Below the pieces are notes generated by a model. That model had not been told where the DNA came from. It saw only the letters and a program-made list of their open reading frames with translations, and ran no database searches. The position numbers and the translations under genes are program-made. Below are positions 1-11,691 of a stretch of 64,000 nt of DNA, in pieces; position 1 is the first letter of the stretch, and each line of letters opens with the position of its first letter. Source of the stretch: Hofstenia miamia (taxonomy: Eukaryota; Xenacoelomorpha; Acoela); contig SCFE01000063.1 in assembly GCA_004352715.1 (NCBI GenBank), forward strand, positions 373,738 to 437,737, in the 5' to 3' direction.

Positions 1-937
1 CAAATTTTAATAACGTGTTTTGTTTAAACATTATTAATCATATGTACTAATAGTGATTCCATGATAAATTTTAGTAAGTAATGGCACCTTGTGCTTACTT
101 CCAAACATCGAATTTGAATTTTAATTCTAAGCCTAGTTAATAAGCAGAGCTTAAGCCCGTGGTGAATCAAAATCATCCCGTAAAGGTAAAAATTTCACCA
201 TCCATAATTAATTAAACGTGAAGTTTTTTTACTCTGAATATAATCTAATAGTGAATTATGGGAACTTATTGGTTTGTGCCTTTAGAGGCACAGTGCGCAA
301 TGGGAATGTTTACTAACAGTTTCTATAAGTTCAAAATCATTATTATAACGATTCATTTGCAATGCATAACGATAAAAGTTAATTGGAGAGTTACAATTAA
401 ATATGGTGTTATTGTTTAAATAATTAGATTCTTAGAGCTCTAATTTACAGAATTTATACCACTGAATCGACATTCATTGTTCAATGGCATTATTACGTTA
501 TGCACTTGTGTTTATTCAAGAAATGACTACTTGACCCACGTTATTGAATTGCATATGTGATCCACTAATTATTTCACACAACCGTAACGTGTATTTAGTG
601 AACGTTTTTGTAAATTACAGTGCATTTAGAATTATTATATTTTAGGAAATACAATTATGGTTATTGTCACATGGTTTTTGCAGCTTAAGATTTGAGGGGT
701 TTCCGGACGGTTATAAAAAGAGACCCATTTTAAAGTGACCGGTTTTTGAAGTGAAATTAGAAGTGACCAGATCCAGTCCGATGCCTGAAATTGCAGTTTC
801 GCTGATGGCACCCACTTGCTTTTTGGCCAAGTTAGTGCAACGAGAGAAATTCCCCGCGTAACATTTGCCTCAAACTCATTCCTTTTGCAAGCTGTAATTG
901 CTGATATAATTTAAATATATTTATAATATATATATAT
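1..937. other. AT-rich intergenic DNA, no gene seen
   Basis: I see no coding region, RNA gene or clear repeat structure here. The right end runs into short TA-rich sequence next to the first gap. Reading frames that cross the gap are artefacts of the N run. Confidence 0.6.
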
Positions 938-1937
938 NNNNNNNNNNNNNNNNNNNNNNNNNNNNNNNNNNNNNNNNNNNNNNNNNNNNNNNNNNNNNNN
1001 NNNNNNNNNNNNNNNNNNNNNNNNNNNNNNNNNNNNNNNNNNNNNNNNNNNNNNNNNNNNNNNNNNNNNNNNNNNNNNNNNNNNNNNNNNNNNNNNNNNN
1101 NNNNNNNNNNNNNNNNNNNNNNNNNNNNNNNNNNNNNNNNNNNNNNNNNNNNNNNNNNNNNNNNNNNNNNNNNNNNNNNNNNNNNNNNNNNNNNNNNNNN
1201 NNNNNNNNNNNNNNNNNNNNNNNNNNNNNNNNNNNNNNNNNNNNNNNNNNNNNNNNNNNNNNNNNNNNNNNNNNNNNNNNNNNNNNNNNNNNNNNNNNNN
1301 NNNNNNNNNNNNNNNNNNNNNNNNNNNNNNNNNNNNNNNNNNNNNNNNNNNNNNNNNNNNNNNNNNNNNNNNNNNNNNNNNNNNNNNNNNNNNNNNNNNN
1401 NNNNNNNNNNNNNNNNNNNNNNNNNNNNNNNNNNNNNNNNNNNNNNNNNNNNNNNNNNNNNNNNNNNNNNNNNNNNNNNNNNNNNNNNNNNNNNNNNNNN
1501 NNNNNNNNNNNNNNNNNNNNNNNNNNNNNNNNNNNNNNNNNNNNNNNNNNNNNNNNNNNNNNNNNNNNNNNNNNNNNNNNNNNNNNNNNNNNNNNNNNNN
1601 NNNNNNNNNNNNNNNNNNNNNNNNNNNNNNNNNNNNNNNNNNNNNNNNNNNNNNNNNNNNNNNNNNNNNNNNNNNNNNNNNNNNNNNNNNNNNNNNNNNN
1701 NNNNNNNNNNNNNNNNNNNNNNNNNNNNNNNNNNNNNNNNNNNNNNNNNNNNNNNNNNNNNNNNNNNNNNNNNNNNNNNNNNNNNNNNNNNNNNNNNNNN
1801 NNNNNNNNNNNNNNNNNNNNNNNNNNNNNNNNNNNNNNNNNNNNNNNNNNNNNNNNNNNNNNNNNNNNNNNNNNNNNNNNNNNNNNNNNNNNNNNNNNNN
1901 NNNNNNNNNNNNNNNNNNNNNNNNNNNNNNNNNNNNN
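938..1937. other. Assembly gap of exactly 1000 N
   Basis: This is a run of 1000 N, so it may be a placeholder length. The right flank begins inside an R4-type retrotransposon ORF, so the gap probably hides its 5' part. Confidence 0.98.
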
Positions 1938-2288
1938 AAACAAGGTATAGGCAGAAGGCAATGCATGGAGAATACTGGAGGAACACAGAAAAGTGTGATA
2001 GAGAAGAGAGCAACATGTGGTTAAAGAAGGCAGGACTGAAAAGAGAAACAGAAGCACTAATAATGGCAGCACAGGAGCAAGCAATAAGAACAAACTGGGT
2101 GAAGAAGCATATAGATAGAAGAGTAGAAGTAAGTGATAAGTGTAGGCTATGTAAGAAAGAGGTGGATACAGTAGATCATTTGATAGCAGGGTGTGAGAAG
2201 TTGGCACAGAATGTGTATAAGTTCAGGCATGACAAGAGGGATGCCAGCATGAAGCTGTGAGATGCAAGGATAATAATAATAATAATAA
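1938..2288 (+). mobile_element. R4/Dong-type non-LTR retrotransposon, 3' fragment with internal deletion
   Basis: The reading frame from the gap edge to a stop near 2260 encodes the region just C-terminal to the reverse transcriptase of restriction-like-endonuclease (REL) LINEs. It has the CX2C-X7-H-X4-C zinc motif (CRLCKKEVDTVDHLIAGC) followed by YKFRHDK. In the second copy at 7.6-9.6 kb this is followed by the RPD...D endonuclease core. Here the sequence instead jumps straight to the last codons (ASMKL, stop), so the nuclease core has been deleted. The copy ends in (TAA)n at about 2269-2288, as expected for the R4/Dong lineage, which is associated with TAA microsatellites. The fragment is non-functional. 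Confidence 0.85.
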
Positions 2289-3400
2289 AGGGACACCAAA
2301 GGGATGGTCGTGTTATTTTCTCTCTCAATGATAAAATTAAAAATTACATTTTCCTTTGGATTACTAGAATCCATGAACCTAAAGATTTCTTGCATGGCAA
2401 AGTAAATACCCCTATACATCAAATGTTTCAAAAATTTGACAAAGAATTTGCTGCTAAAGCACTTTTATGGATTTTTGAAAGGGCAGAACTTAAAGAAAAA
2501 AGCGCGCTTATTTTAAATTTGAACTTAAATAATGAAACGTCGAATGAAACACTAGATATACAAGAAACAACATATAAAAACTTGGTGTTAGAAAATACTG
2601 GCGCAATGGACAATGAAAGCACTAAATATGATACAAGGATTGCAGCAACATTTTGCAAACGTGTAAGTAATATGGCATCCAGCAAACAGCAACAAACGTC
2701 TTTTTCAAGAATACCAAGTCTACCAAATACTCCCGAATTTCACAGAAAGTTGGTAAAATAACTAAAACCTGGGACTACAGTTTTCTTATTGGCAATTCAA
2801 TGTTAAGAAATTTTAACACACAAAACTTAATCTATATAATTAAAAATGTACGCATTTCATTCGTATTCTGGAATGAGTGCACCTGATTTAACACTTGTTA
2901 AATCATATCCAAAACTCCATGTAAAGACAATCATCGTTAACTTTGGATTAATTGATGCCCTAAACTGTGAAAAAGAAAAAAATTGACGCACTGGATGATT
3001 TTAAACGACCAATGCATCAATTACTTGATATCATTGAAGAAAAATTTTTGCCTGAAAGAATAATGGTAGCAGAAATCACGCCAGTTGAACGTGAAGAAAA
3101 AATTCACAAAAACAGATATAGTTATTATTTCAATGGTGCGTTATGACTCATAACATATGAGATATTGCTGAAAGAAGACATACTGTTGGCTTGCTAAGAG
3201 TATTTAAAGAATATGTTATTTTCAGTGAAGAACGCAATTTAATTAAATGTAAATTTCTTGCCTATGATGGTATTCATCTGTCCAGAAAAAGATTAGCAAT
3301 GACAATCAAAGAAAAAAAGATTTTTTTAATCACCAGGTGCTGATAAGAAAAGCAAGAACTTTTCACTCAAATATGACAGTACCAGAACCAAGCTATTGTA
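2289..3400 (+). pseudogene. CR1-like LINE ORF1 with SGNH/esterase domain, decayed
   Basis: A 123-codon open stretch (2390-2761) and flanking broken frames read as a LINE ORF1. Downstream the frame near 2785 gives FLIGNSMLRNF, which matches the catalytic-serine block of SGNH/GDSL hydrolases (normally GDSM; here the Asp is Asn). Near 3260 the frame gives YDGIHLSRKR, the DxxH catalytic block that ends such domains. Esterase-type ORF1s are known from CR1-like LINEs. There are several stops and frameshifts between the blocks. The element continues directly into an APE-RT ORF2 downstream on the same strand. Confidence 0.65.
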
Positions 3401-3689
3401 ATACCTTAAACGGAAAGTTTCACAAACCAGATATGAAGTTGCCTACAGATAACTGATATAATTCGCCAAATGATGCTCAATTTAATATCTCTTAAAGCAA
3501 TTAGTGAAATTACTATTATGAAAATATTTTGCATATTTGTAAATTTTGCTATATTTTCCCGCACTTGCATGCTAAGCCTCGCAAATCACATTCAAGCAAT
3601 CATTAAAAATCAAGAGATGCTCATCAGAATCCTGACCTTCGTGATATCTCTCAACTCGATAATATCGTAAGTAATTTTTCAAATGCACT

Positions 3690-5632
3690 CAAAGGCATGT
3701 AGTTTACGTGCACATCAGATTGAATTTCTTGAAATTGCCCCAGTTACTTGGTAACAATTGCATATTTGCAATAACAACAACCTGGCTCCAGCCAGATAAT
3801 AACTTGAATATATACAATCCAGGCATAAACAATTTTGAAATACTTTGTAAAAATCGAATAAGACGCGGTGGTGGACTAATTTTAATTATATCTAAATACT
3901 GTAACCCTAAGAGAAGAGATTATCTAGAACTGTTCCATGAAATGTTCGAAACAATATAGGTCGAACTGTGTAACACAAAATTTCATTCTAAGCTTCTAAT
4001 ACCATTAGTTATTAATCACACAAAAAATTATAGACAATATTTTATTGATTATAAATGTGAAGAAATTGACAATGCATGTCAAATAAGTAACAATATCCTA
4101 CTATTTGGAGACTACAACATAGATTATCTCCATACAAGTGAGAGAAGGTTGATTGATCATTTATGTATTCTGCAAAATCTCCAATTCTAAATAGCAGTGT
4201 TCCAACATGGTCACAGTTTTTGATCGATTATTTCCTATTAAAAGGCTTAGAATTTGTAAATTTTCAAAAATATATTTTCACAAGCTTCAGTGATCACAAT
4301 TTAATTTAAGTTAGATTCAATCAGCAAACTCCAAAAATAAGTAAGTTCATTGTTTCGAAGAACTTCAAAAATTTTCAGGATTGCAAATTCATATACCTGC
4401 TAAAGAACATCCTATCTGATTTCATTTTTGCACTAGACAATCCTAATGAAATGCTGACGTTCTTCATTTCCAATATTAAAAGATGTTTGGACACATTAGC
4501 CCCAATGAAAAGAAAGTGTTTTTATAACAGCTCAAGAAATAAAGCTATATGGAACGAAATATGAAGACATCCAGAAATCAAGACTCTTGAATGTAAAAAA
4601 GAAGGAAATACTGCAAAAAATAAGGATGTAATCAGACTAAGAAAAAATATAACTAATCTATAAAAAGAAATGTATGATGTTGCTGCCAGGAAGCTCTATA
4701 GTGATATTGATGCATGCAGCAACAAATGCAATTTCATTAGGTTTCTAAACATCAATTCATATGATACAAATATTCAAAGATTATCATTTGGTAACTGCAT
4801 AGTTTCAGATAGAAAAAAACTGGCGGATCACCTCAATGACATATTTATCAATTTAGGAAATTATATTAGCCCAAGGGAAGCATTTAGAGGAATGGCCTCA
4901 GTTGAAACAAAATTTAGCTTCAACTTCATTGATATGGAAGAGATGTTACAAGTTGTGAAAAAACTGGATTGTCGTAAATCCTGTGGTTCACTAAACGTAC
5001 CAATTTTTGTTATTAAAAAGTATATTCATTACTTTGCATCAGAGAAAATCAGTTTCCAACTATATTGAAAAAATCAGATGTTACTCCTATTTATAAAAAA
5101 AGCAACCCCTTAATGGGCCGATTTCAATTTTAAACCCCTTTGCAAAAATTTTCGAAAAGTTGCTTAGTAACCAAACATTTAGCTATTTAAATTCAAATAA
5201 TGTACTATCTGAAAGGTAATTTGGGTTTAGAGCAAAACGTTCAACTATTGATGCCCTCTTGTCTATCACAGAAAACATTCGACTTAACATAAATGACAAT
5301 GTATGTATTAAATATAAGCAAAGCATTTGATACCATTAATCATAATATAATGCATGAAAAACTAAAGGCGCGTGGGTTTGACAACAGTAACATTCAACTG
5401 TTGCATAGTTTCCTTACAGAATGGAAGCAATGAGTAAAGATAGGAAATGTTTATTCCAGCTACCTCAACAACAAAAATGGTGTTCCACAAGGAACACTTC
5501 TAGGCCCTCTTATTTACACTATATGTAAATGATATTAGTAAGACTGATAATTGTCAGATATATCAATATGCAGATGACATGTATTTTAACAAAGCACAAA
5601 AATCCTTATATTGCTGCAAATCCATTAACAAA
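3690..5632 (+). pseudogene. CR1-like LINE ORF2 (APE endonuclease and reverse transcriptase), decayed
   Basis: Broken frames carry the ordered signatures of a non-LTR ORF2. The endonuclease blocks are RRGGGLILI (about 3860), LFGDYNIDYL (about 4103) and SFSDHNLI (about 4290). The longest uninterrupted piece (4670-5068) covers the linker and RT fingers. RT motifs follow as FGFRAKRSTIDALLS (about 5220), SKAFDTINHNI (about 5320), NGVPQGTLLGPLIY (about 5475) and QYADDMYF (about 5568). Many stops and small frameshifts show that it is dead. The 3' part disappears into a gap. With the esterase-like ORF1 upstream, this forms one roughly 3.3-kb CR1-group copy. Confidence 0.85.
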
Positions 5633-6611
5633 NNNNNNNNNNNNNNNNNNNNNNNNNNNNNNNNNNNNNNNNNNNNNNNNNNNNNNNNNNNNNNNNNNNN
5701 NNNNNNNNNNNNNNNNNNNNNNNNNNNNNNNNNNNNNNNNNNNNNNNNNNNNNNNNNNNNNNNNNNNNNNNNNNNNNNNNNNNNNNNNNNNNNNNNNNNN
5801 NNNNNNNNNNNNNNNNNNNNNNNNNNNNNNNNNNNNNNNNNNNNNNNNNNNNNNNNNNNNNNNNNNNNNNNNNNNNNNNNNNNNNNNNNNNNNNNNNNNN
5901 NNNNNNNNNNNNNNNNNNNNNNNNNNNNNNNNNNNNNNNNNNNNNNNNNNNNNNNNNNNNNNNNNNNNNNNNNNNNNNNNNNNNNNNNNNNNNNNNNNNN
6001 NNNNNNNNNNNNNNNNNNNNNNNNNNNNNNNNNNNNNNNNNNNNNNNNNNNNNNNNNNNNNNNNNNNNNNNNNNNNNNNNNNNNNNNNNNNNNNNNNNNN
6101 NNNNNNNNNNNNNNNNNNNNNNNNNNNNNNNNNNNNNNNNNNNNNNNNNNNNNNNNNNNNNNNNNNNNNNNNNNNNNNNNNNNNNNNNNNNNNNNNNNNN
6201 NNNNNNNNNNNNNNNNNNNNNNNNNNNNNNNNNNNNNNNNNNNNNNNNNNNNNNNNNNNNNNNNNNNNNNNNNNNNNNNNNNNNNNNNNNNNNNNNNNNN
6301 NNNNNNNNNNNNNNNNNNNNNNNNNNNNNNNNNNNNNNNNNNNNNNNNNNNNNNNNNNNNNNNNNNNNNNNNNNNNNNNNNNNNNNNNNNNNNNNNNNNN
6401 NNNNNNNNNNNNNNNNNNNNNNNNNNNNNNNNNNNNNNNNNNNNNNNNNNNNNNNNNNNNNNNNNNNNNNNNNNNNNNNNNNNNNNNNNNNNNNNNNNNN
6501 NNNNNNNNNNNNNNNNNNNNNNNNNNNNNNNNNNNNNNNNNNNNNNNNNNNNNNNNNNNNNNNNNNNNNNNNNNNNNNNNNNNNNNNNNNNNNNNNNNNN
6601 NNNNNNNNNNN
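5633..6611. other. Assembly gap (979 N)
   Basis: N run between the LINE reverse transcriptase and an (ATT)n tract. The 3' end of the LINE is probably inside it. Confidence 0.98.

Positions 6612-6663
<52 letters not shown>
6612..6663. repeat. (ATT)n microsatellite
   Basis: About 52 bp of pure ATT repeat at the right edge of the gap. It probably caused the assembly break. Read on the minus strand it is (AAT)n, the sequence at which the R4/Dong-like copies in this window end. Confidence 0.95.
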
Positions 6664-6664
<1 letters not shown>

Positions 6665-7475
6665 CATAACGGCGCTGAATAGAAAAACTATTTTAATGGC
6701 GCCTAATATTTTTGCTTATTATAATGGCGCCTAATGTTATTACTATTATTGAGCAAAAATTTTTGAAAATGACTGATTTTTTTGCTATATATCAAGTAGA
6801 TTAGGCAATAAGTTATGTCCATATTAAATTTTCTGAATAAACGCATATCTTGAGTATTTTTTGATAAAAAAACTTTTGAGGGGGCTCACCCTTGCGAAAA
6901 CTGAGATTGCTTAGCAAATAATGTTCGGATTGGCTTCAAATTAGGTTTATTCGGTTCTACATTAAATTTTACATCTAGATAATGGTTTCCCTTGATTTTC
7001 AGATAAGGTCTAGTCCGATATTTTTTAAGAAATCTTAACATAAACTATTTGTAGGGCGTTATTTAATCCAACAATTTTGAACTATTCATTGCTTTAAAGT
7101 TCAAAAGTTTGTTCTAAATGTAAATTGTGCTGCAAAGAATGCTCAGATCGATTTCAAGCTGCTTTTATTCTCTTCTAAGCTTTATTTTACATCTAAAAAA
7201 GTACTTCTCAAGTTACTTTTAGTGAATCCAAGAGCTGATTCTGCTAAGACCGTCTGGGGGAATTATTATTTCAAGAACCAATCTAAGTGTGGGAAAAATT
7301 GTTCAAATGTGTAGATTGTTGTATGTAATCATCTACTTTATCATTTAGCAGTTAGATATATTAATAATCAATAAGAAATTACAATAAAATATTAAGCGCC
7401 ATTAAATAGACCCTTCTTATATTTTGCGCCAATATAATAGTTCAATTTAGCGTGTATTCAGCGCCCTTATAATAG
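6661..7475. mobile_element. Non-autonomous TIR DNA element (GGCGCTGAATA ends)
   Basis: The left end (6661-6681) and the reverse complement of the right end (7455-7475) match at about 18 of 21 positions around the core GGCGCTGAATA. Subterminal copies of a related motif occur at the left (AATGGCGCCTAAT near 6694 and 6723) and inverted at the right (TAAGCGCCATTAAAT near 7393, and GCGCC near 7426). The roughly 0.8-kb interior is AT-rich and has no coding potential. I cannot assign a superfamily. A clean target duplication is not visible because the left end adjoins the ATT tract. Confidence 0.65.
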
Positions 7476-7599
7476 GTCAATTCGGCAAAATTTGGAAGTC
7501 TTTATCTTCTAAACTAATGCCCCTATCTTACTCAAACCTACTGCACATTTGAAACATTGCATAACAAAGCTACACACCAAGTTTCATCGAAATCACATA

Positions 7600-8998
7600 A
7601 AAACTGAAACCAAATAATGCAAATGGCACTGAATGCAATCGGGAGTGTGGCAGTATAGGATCCACACAGACCAATTGACAACGGCACAAGTGGACAGATG
7701 AGCAGAACAGGATAGCATTGGAGTGTTACAGAAGAAGCTGTAGAAACAGGCAGCAATCAAGAAAAGGATGAAGAAAGAAATAGAAAACAGAAGTAGGTTG
7801 CCAGTACCAAGAGGCATTAAGAGAAGCAAGTTAGCAGTAGAAACAGCAAAGGTCAATAAAGTGTTGGAGAGGATAGATGCTAGGAGTGTCAGAGAAGTAA
7901 ATAGCTTAGTGTATGCAGGTGCCTGTGAGGTGCTGAAGAATGTAGGCATGGACATGAAGAAGAAAAGACGCCAAGAAAATAAGGAAGACAGAAAGCCAGC
8001 ATGGGAGAGAAGAATTGCGAATAAAGTGACAAAGATTAGGCAACAAATGGGGAAGATCAGGACAAGTGAAGCGGTACAGGACAGGTGCAGGGTAGGTAAG
8101 AGCAAGACTATAGAAACTGCTAGAGAAGAGCTTAAACAGAGATTAGATGCAGAAACTGAGAAAATATAGGGCAAGGGCAAAGCAGGCTAGAGACAATATG
8201 AAGTTTGAGACCCAAGAAGGAAGATTCTACAAAGAACTAGATGCAGGAGAAAAGGCTACAGCTAGACCAGTCTAGAGAGTGAGCAAATGCAAAAGTGTGT
8301 GGATGGGGATTGTTAAAGGACGAGCAGTGGTGATAAGATTGAGGAAGTCAAAGAGGGGTACAAGTACTTAGGAGTAATAGAGAGGGACAGAACAGATCAT
8401 GAGGAAATGAAGGTGAGGCTAAGAAAAGAATACAAGAGCAAGGTACTACAGAAGTAAGCATTGAATGGGCAGAATAGTATAAAATCAATTAATACATGAA
8501 TGATACCAGTGTTGAGATATTCGGCAGGAATAGTTAGGTGGAACAAGAATGAACTTAGGGAGCTAGACAGGGAAACAAGGAAGATACTTGCAGCAGAGAA
8601 GGCTTTCAACTTAAATGGAGAGGTAGATAGGTTGTACATAGCAAGGCATAAAGGAGGGAAGGACTGCTAAGTGTGGAGGAAACTGTAGAAGCAGAAGCAC
8701 TAGGGCTTAAAGAATACGTAAAAGCACAGCCTAGAGGATCAATACTGGATCTTAGGGTAAAAGAAGTGGTTAAGGAAGGCAGGACTGAAGAGAGAAACAG
8801 AAGCACTGATAATGGCAGAACAGGAGCACACAATAAGAACAAACTGGGTGAAGAAGCATATAGACAGAAGAGTAGAAGTAAGTGATAAGTGTAGGCTATG
8901 TAAGAAAGAGGCGGAGACAGTAGATCATCTGATAGCAGGGTGTGAGAAGTTAGTGCAAAATGAGTATAAGTTCAGGCATGACAAGGTGGGAAGAATGG
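7600..8998 (+). pseudogene. R4/Dong-type non-LTR retrotransposon pol, RT palm deleted
   Basis: The frame from about 7640 through the stop at 8169 encodes the basic N-terminal region of R4-type pol (SKLAVETAKVNKVLERID, then WERRIANKVTKIR, then RFYKELDAGEK past a stop). Around 8300-8340 the sequence jumps to the post-palm region (EEGYKYLGVIERD-like, then INT.MIPVLRYSAGIV, then ELDRETRKILAAEKA and EVDRLYIARHKGGK). The catalytic palm with its (Y/F)ADD block is missing. The C-terminal zinc motif CRLCKKEAETVDHLIAGC and YKFRHDKVGRM close the part before the gap. Stops and frameshifts are scattered through it. It is a second, longer copy of the family at 1938-2288. Confidence 0.85.
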
Positions 8999-9243
8999 NN
9001 NNNNNNNNNNNNNNNNNNNNNNNNNNNNNNNNNNNNNNNNNNNNNNNNNNNNNNNNNNNNNNNNNNNNNNNNNNNNNNNNNNNNNNNNNNNNNNNNNNNN
9101 NNNNNNNNNNNNNNNNNNNNNNNNNNNNNNNNNNNNNNNNNNNNNNNNNNNNNNNNNNNNNNNNNNNNNNNNNNNNNNNNNNNNNNNNNNNNNNNNNNNN
9201 NNNNNNNNNNNNNNNNNNNNNNNNNNNNNNNNNNNNNNNNNNN
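8999..9243. other. Assembly gap (245 N)
   Basis: N run inside the R4-type element, between the zinc motif and the endonuclease core. Confidence 0.98.
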
Positions 9244-9640
9244 GTGATAGAAGCACGGAGGCCAGACATAGTAGTAGTAGACAAACAGAAAAGATTGGGA
9301 ACAGTAATAGACATAGGAATACCAAAGGACAGGAATATATAAACCACCGAGAAAGACAATGTCGACAAGTACAGGGAGTTGCAGAGGAAATAGAAAGGCT
9401 GTGGAAGTTAAAGAAGGTTGATAGTAAGCGCACTAGGAGCAGTGAGTAGGAAGCATAAGAGATACTTGGAGGAGTTGGGAGTACCAAAGTGGGAAGGAGT
9501 GGTAGCACAGAAGGCAGCATTGTTAGGTACAGCTAGAGTCCTATGGAAAGCTCTCAGACTCGCTGTTAACTGGTGAGTTCCCCGAGCTGAGAGGAATACC
9601 AGCATGAAGCTGTGAGAAGTAAGAATAATAATAATAACTC
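9244..9640 (+). mobile_element. R4/Dong-type element, restriction-like endonuclease core and 3' end with (TAA)n tail
   Basis: The frame after the gap reads VIEARRPDIVVVDKQKR followed by GTVIDIGIPKD. This is the RPD-X(12-14)-D core of the PD-(D/E)XK-like REL nuclease. Downstream, in broken frames, are KRYLEELGVPKWEG and ARVLWKALRLAVNW, then ASMKL-like terminal codons shared with the copy at 2260. The element ends in (TAA)n at about 9624-9637. With 7600-8998 it makes one deleted copy. Confidence 0.85.
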
Positions 9641-10720
9641 TTAAATAGCTTTATTGTCTATTTTTTGCATAACATATTTACAAAAATTGTATACAGAGGC
9701 ATATCGATATATGCATATATACATTTACAAAGTTAACTTTTACCGATAGACAAGTACAAATAAAAATAAACTAAGATACAACACATGTAAATAAAAGAAG
9801 TTTAGAAATCACGCATTTATGAAAAGTTAATATACTAATTTACATTAAGTTTTCTCCATGCATTCATTTTTTTGAGTAATCTAGATCATATTGATGCTTA
9901 AGCATGTTATATTTTAAGAGTTTTTTTAATAGATGGTAAGTTTGGAGCGTTCTGTGTGTTCAGACTTAGATCATTCCACAAGTTGCATTCGGTTGTGACG
10001 TATCCCGCGCTCCAAAATTTATTCTTTGTTTAAAATAGATTGATGCATTTGTTAGATTGGCTTTTATGTGTAAAGTATATGGCAAGGAAGCTATTGCCTT
10101 TTGTTGATCTATTTATGCTTTTGAACTGATCTACCATGCGTGTGTATTTTATTATACAAGGAGGTGAGAATATTGCATGGTTGTGAATAATGTTGCTAAT
10201 TGCTGGTTTCTTGATATTAAAGATTACACAAATAGACCAGTTAAACATAACCTATTTATTTGTTTTTGATGTGCTATGCTTAACTTGTTCAGCAAAATGT
10301 ATGCATATCCGAAGTGGTTTATTAAAATGTGTCTAATATTGCTACCCCTCTTGCGACTTTTCTGACTTCTTTTATCAACTGAATACCAGACGACATCTTT
10401 CTTAGTTTATTTTGAACTAGTTTTTAAAGGTAAAGTCCCTATCTACTTGCACACTTGATATTCCACTGAGTTGGCTTGTTGGATGGGTGTAGCATCTTCA
10501 GAAACTTTTAAACTGATATCTGTTGTGATGTTTTTACAATTTCTAGGTGAAAATAAAATGAACTGGGTTTTACTTTTGTTCATTGTCAGCTTGTTTTGTT
10601 TAAAGTAATTCATAATTTGTGCAATGTTTGTCTGTAGATGCTTAGTTGCAATGATTGGACTTTCATGCCTGTTGATTCAACAAATATCGTCTGCATACTG
10701 AATTACTTCACTATCTACAT
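9641..10720 (-). pseudogene. Antisense LINE reverse transcriptase 3' half
   Basis: On the minus strand, 10706-10680 reads VIQYADDIC, the RT catalytic motif. It is followed by NYFKQNKLTMNKSKTQFILF, the post-palm block of Jockey/CR1-group LINEs. After several stops the minus frame 10248-10030 continues with the basic C-terminal tail (RMVDQFKSINRSTKGNSFLA, ...). The minus-strand 3' end reads AATAAAGCTATTTAAGAGTTATT-like sequence against the (TAA)n of the neighbouring R4-type copy, so the two elements meet tail to tail. The 5' half is absent beyond about 10720. Confidence 0.75.
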
Positions 10721-10942
10721 ATTTACATAATAAAAAGGAATAAAATATACAAATAAAAATATACAAAAAATGAAATTACAGCAAGGGATTTGGCAAGGTG
10801 TTATAATTGAGGCATTTCCGAACTACAGCCACAAAAGGATTATTTTTACTTTATTCTACAACATATTGTATTTGATGTCACACAATTTCAGAAAAGTAAT
10901 TACAATAATGCCTGAAGTTATGATTGAAAAAATATAAGCTTT
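10721..10942. other. AT-rich spacer, nothing recognised
   Basis: Short unassigned stretch between the antisense LINE and the hAT-type element. Confidence 0.5.
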
Positions 10943-10950
10943 GAATAAAT

Positions 10951-11691
10951 CAGGATTGGGTGATTTATGATTTTATTCTATTATAATCAAATCAACTGAT
11001 TTTAATAGAAAATAATTAAATCTTGATTATAATCAATGAAAAACTAGTTTTTTGTGTTTACGGTAAATTTCCGGGCTATGTTTAAAGCTGCATGGGCGAA
11101 CAGCAACTCTGTTAGGACATGAAGTAATTTGCATTGTTGGGTTGGGTCAAAATTGATGTTCTCAAGGTCAAGCTTAATAGTAAGAACTCGGGGTCTGTAC
11201 AAGTCTATTAGGGGGTACAGCAAAAATTGCTTAATTATCACAATGCTAACATAGTTTCTTTATTATTTCTCTACTTTTTGTTTAATCAATTATTTATTGT
11301 TCTAAAACAAAAATTTTATGCAACAAGCAGATAATTTCAAAAAAATTTGAGCCATACAACACAGATAATTACAGTAATTACATTATTACTGAAGCTTATT
11401 ATTTCAAATAATTTCGAATGATGAAGTTCCACTTCATTTGGGGACAAAATGCAAAATCATCCAGACCTTGACTCAGTGAAAATCGCGATTCATTTAATTC
11501 GCGCATTTGAATTGTTCACAGTAAATCAGTTGCTCATGCTTACGCTTCATAATTATTTTGCATTTGAAAGTCCTGCATAACCGCGTAAACCATGTATCTA
11601 AATCAATCGTTGATTTTGTTTTTAAAAATGTCGATTATAATCCAATTTTAATAGCTTGATTATAATCAGTGATTATAATCAATCAACTCTG
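10951..11691. mobile_element. hAT-type non-autonomous DNA transposon (741 bp) with 8-bp TSD
   Basis: The element starts CAGGATTGGG and ends CAATCAACTCTG, matching the CAG...CTG termini of hAT elements. It is flanked by a perfect 8-bp direct repeat GAATAAAT (10943-10950 and 11692-11699), the TSD length of that superfamily. Subterminal regions carry the palindrome GATTATAATC at 11025, 11633, 11658 and 11671, with a variant TATTATAATC near 10980. Clustered subterminal repeats of this kind bind transposase in other hAT elements. No transposase is encoded. A 65-codon minus-strand open stretch at 11044-11241 is probably chance. Confidence 0.88.

Noticed and set aside
832-2207. Long open frames spanning the first gap (and similar frames over 5529-6734, 8925-9520, 34596-35025 and 59092-59561)
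   Set aside because: They consist mostly of N-derived X residues or of microsatellite translations and carry no real coding evidence.
3470-3670. Short plus-strand frame between ORF1 and ORF2 of the first CR1 copy
   Set aside because: It starts out of frame with the domain blocks on either side and shows no motif; it belongs to the decayed LINE.
7593-8842. Long minus-strand open frames opposite the R4-type copy
   Set aside because: They are shadows of the purine-biased plus-strand R4 coding sequence; translations are Leu/Ser/Phe-rich without motifs.
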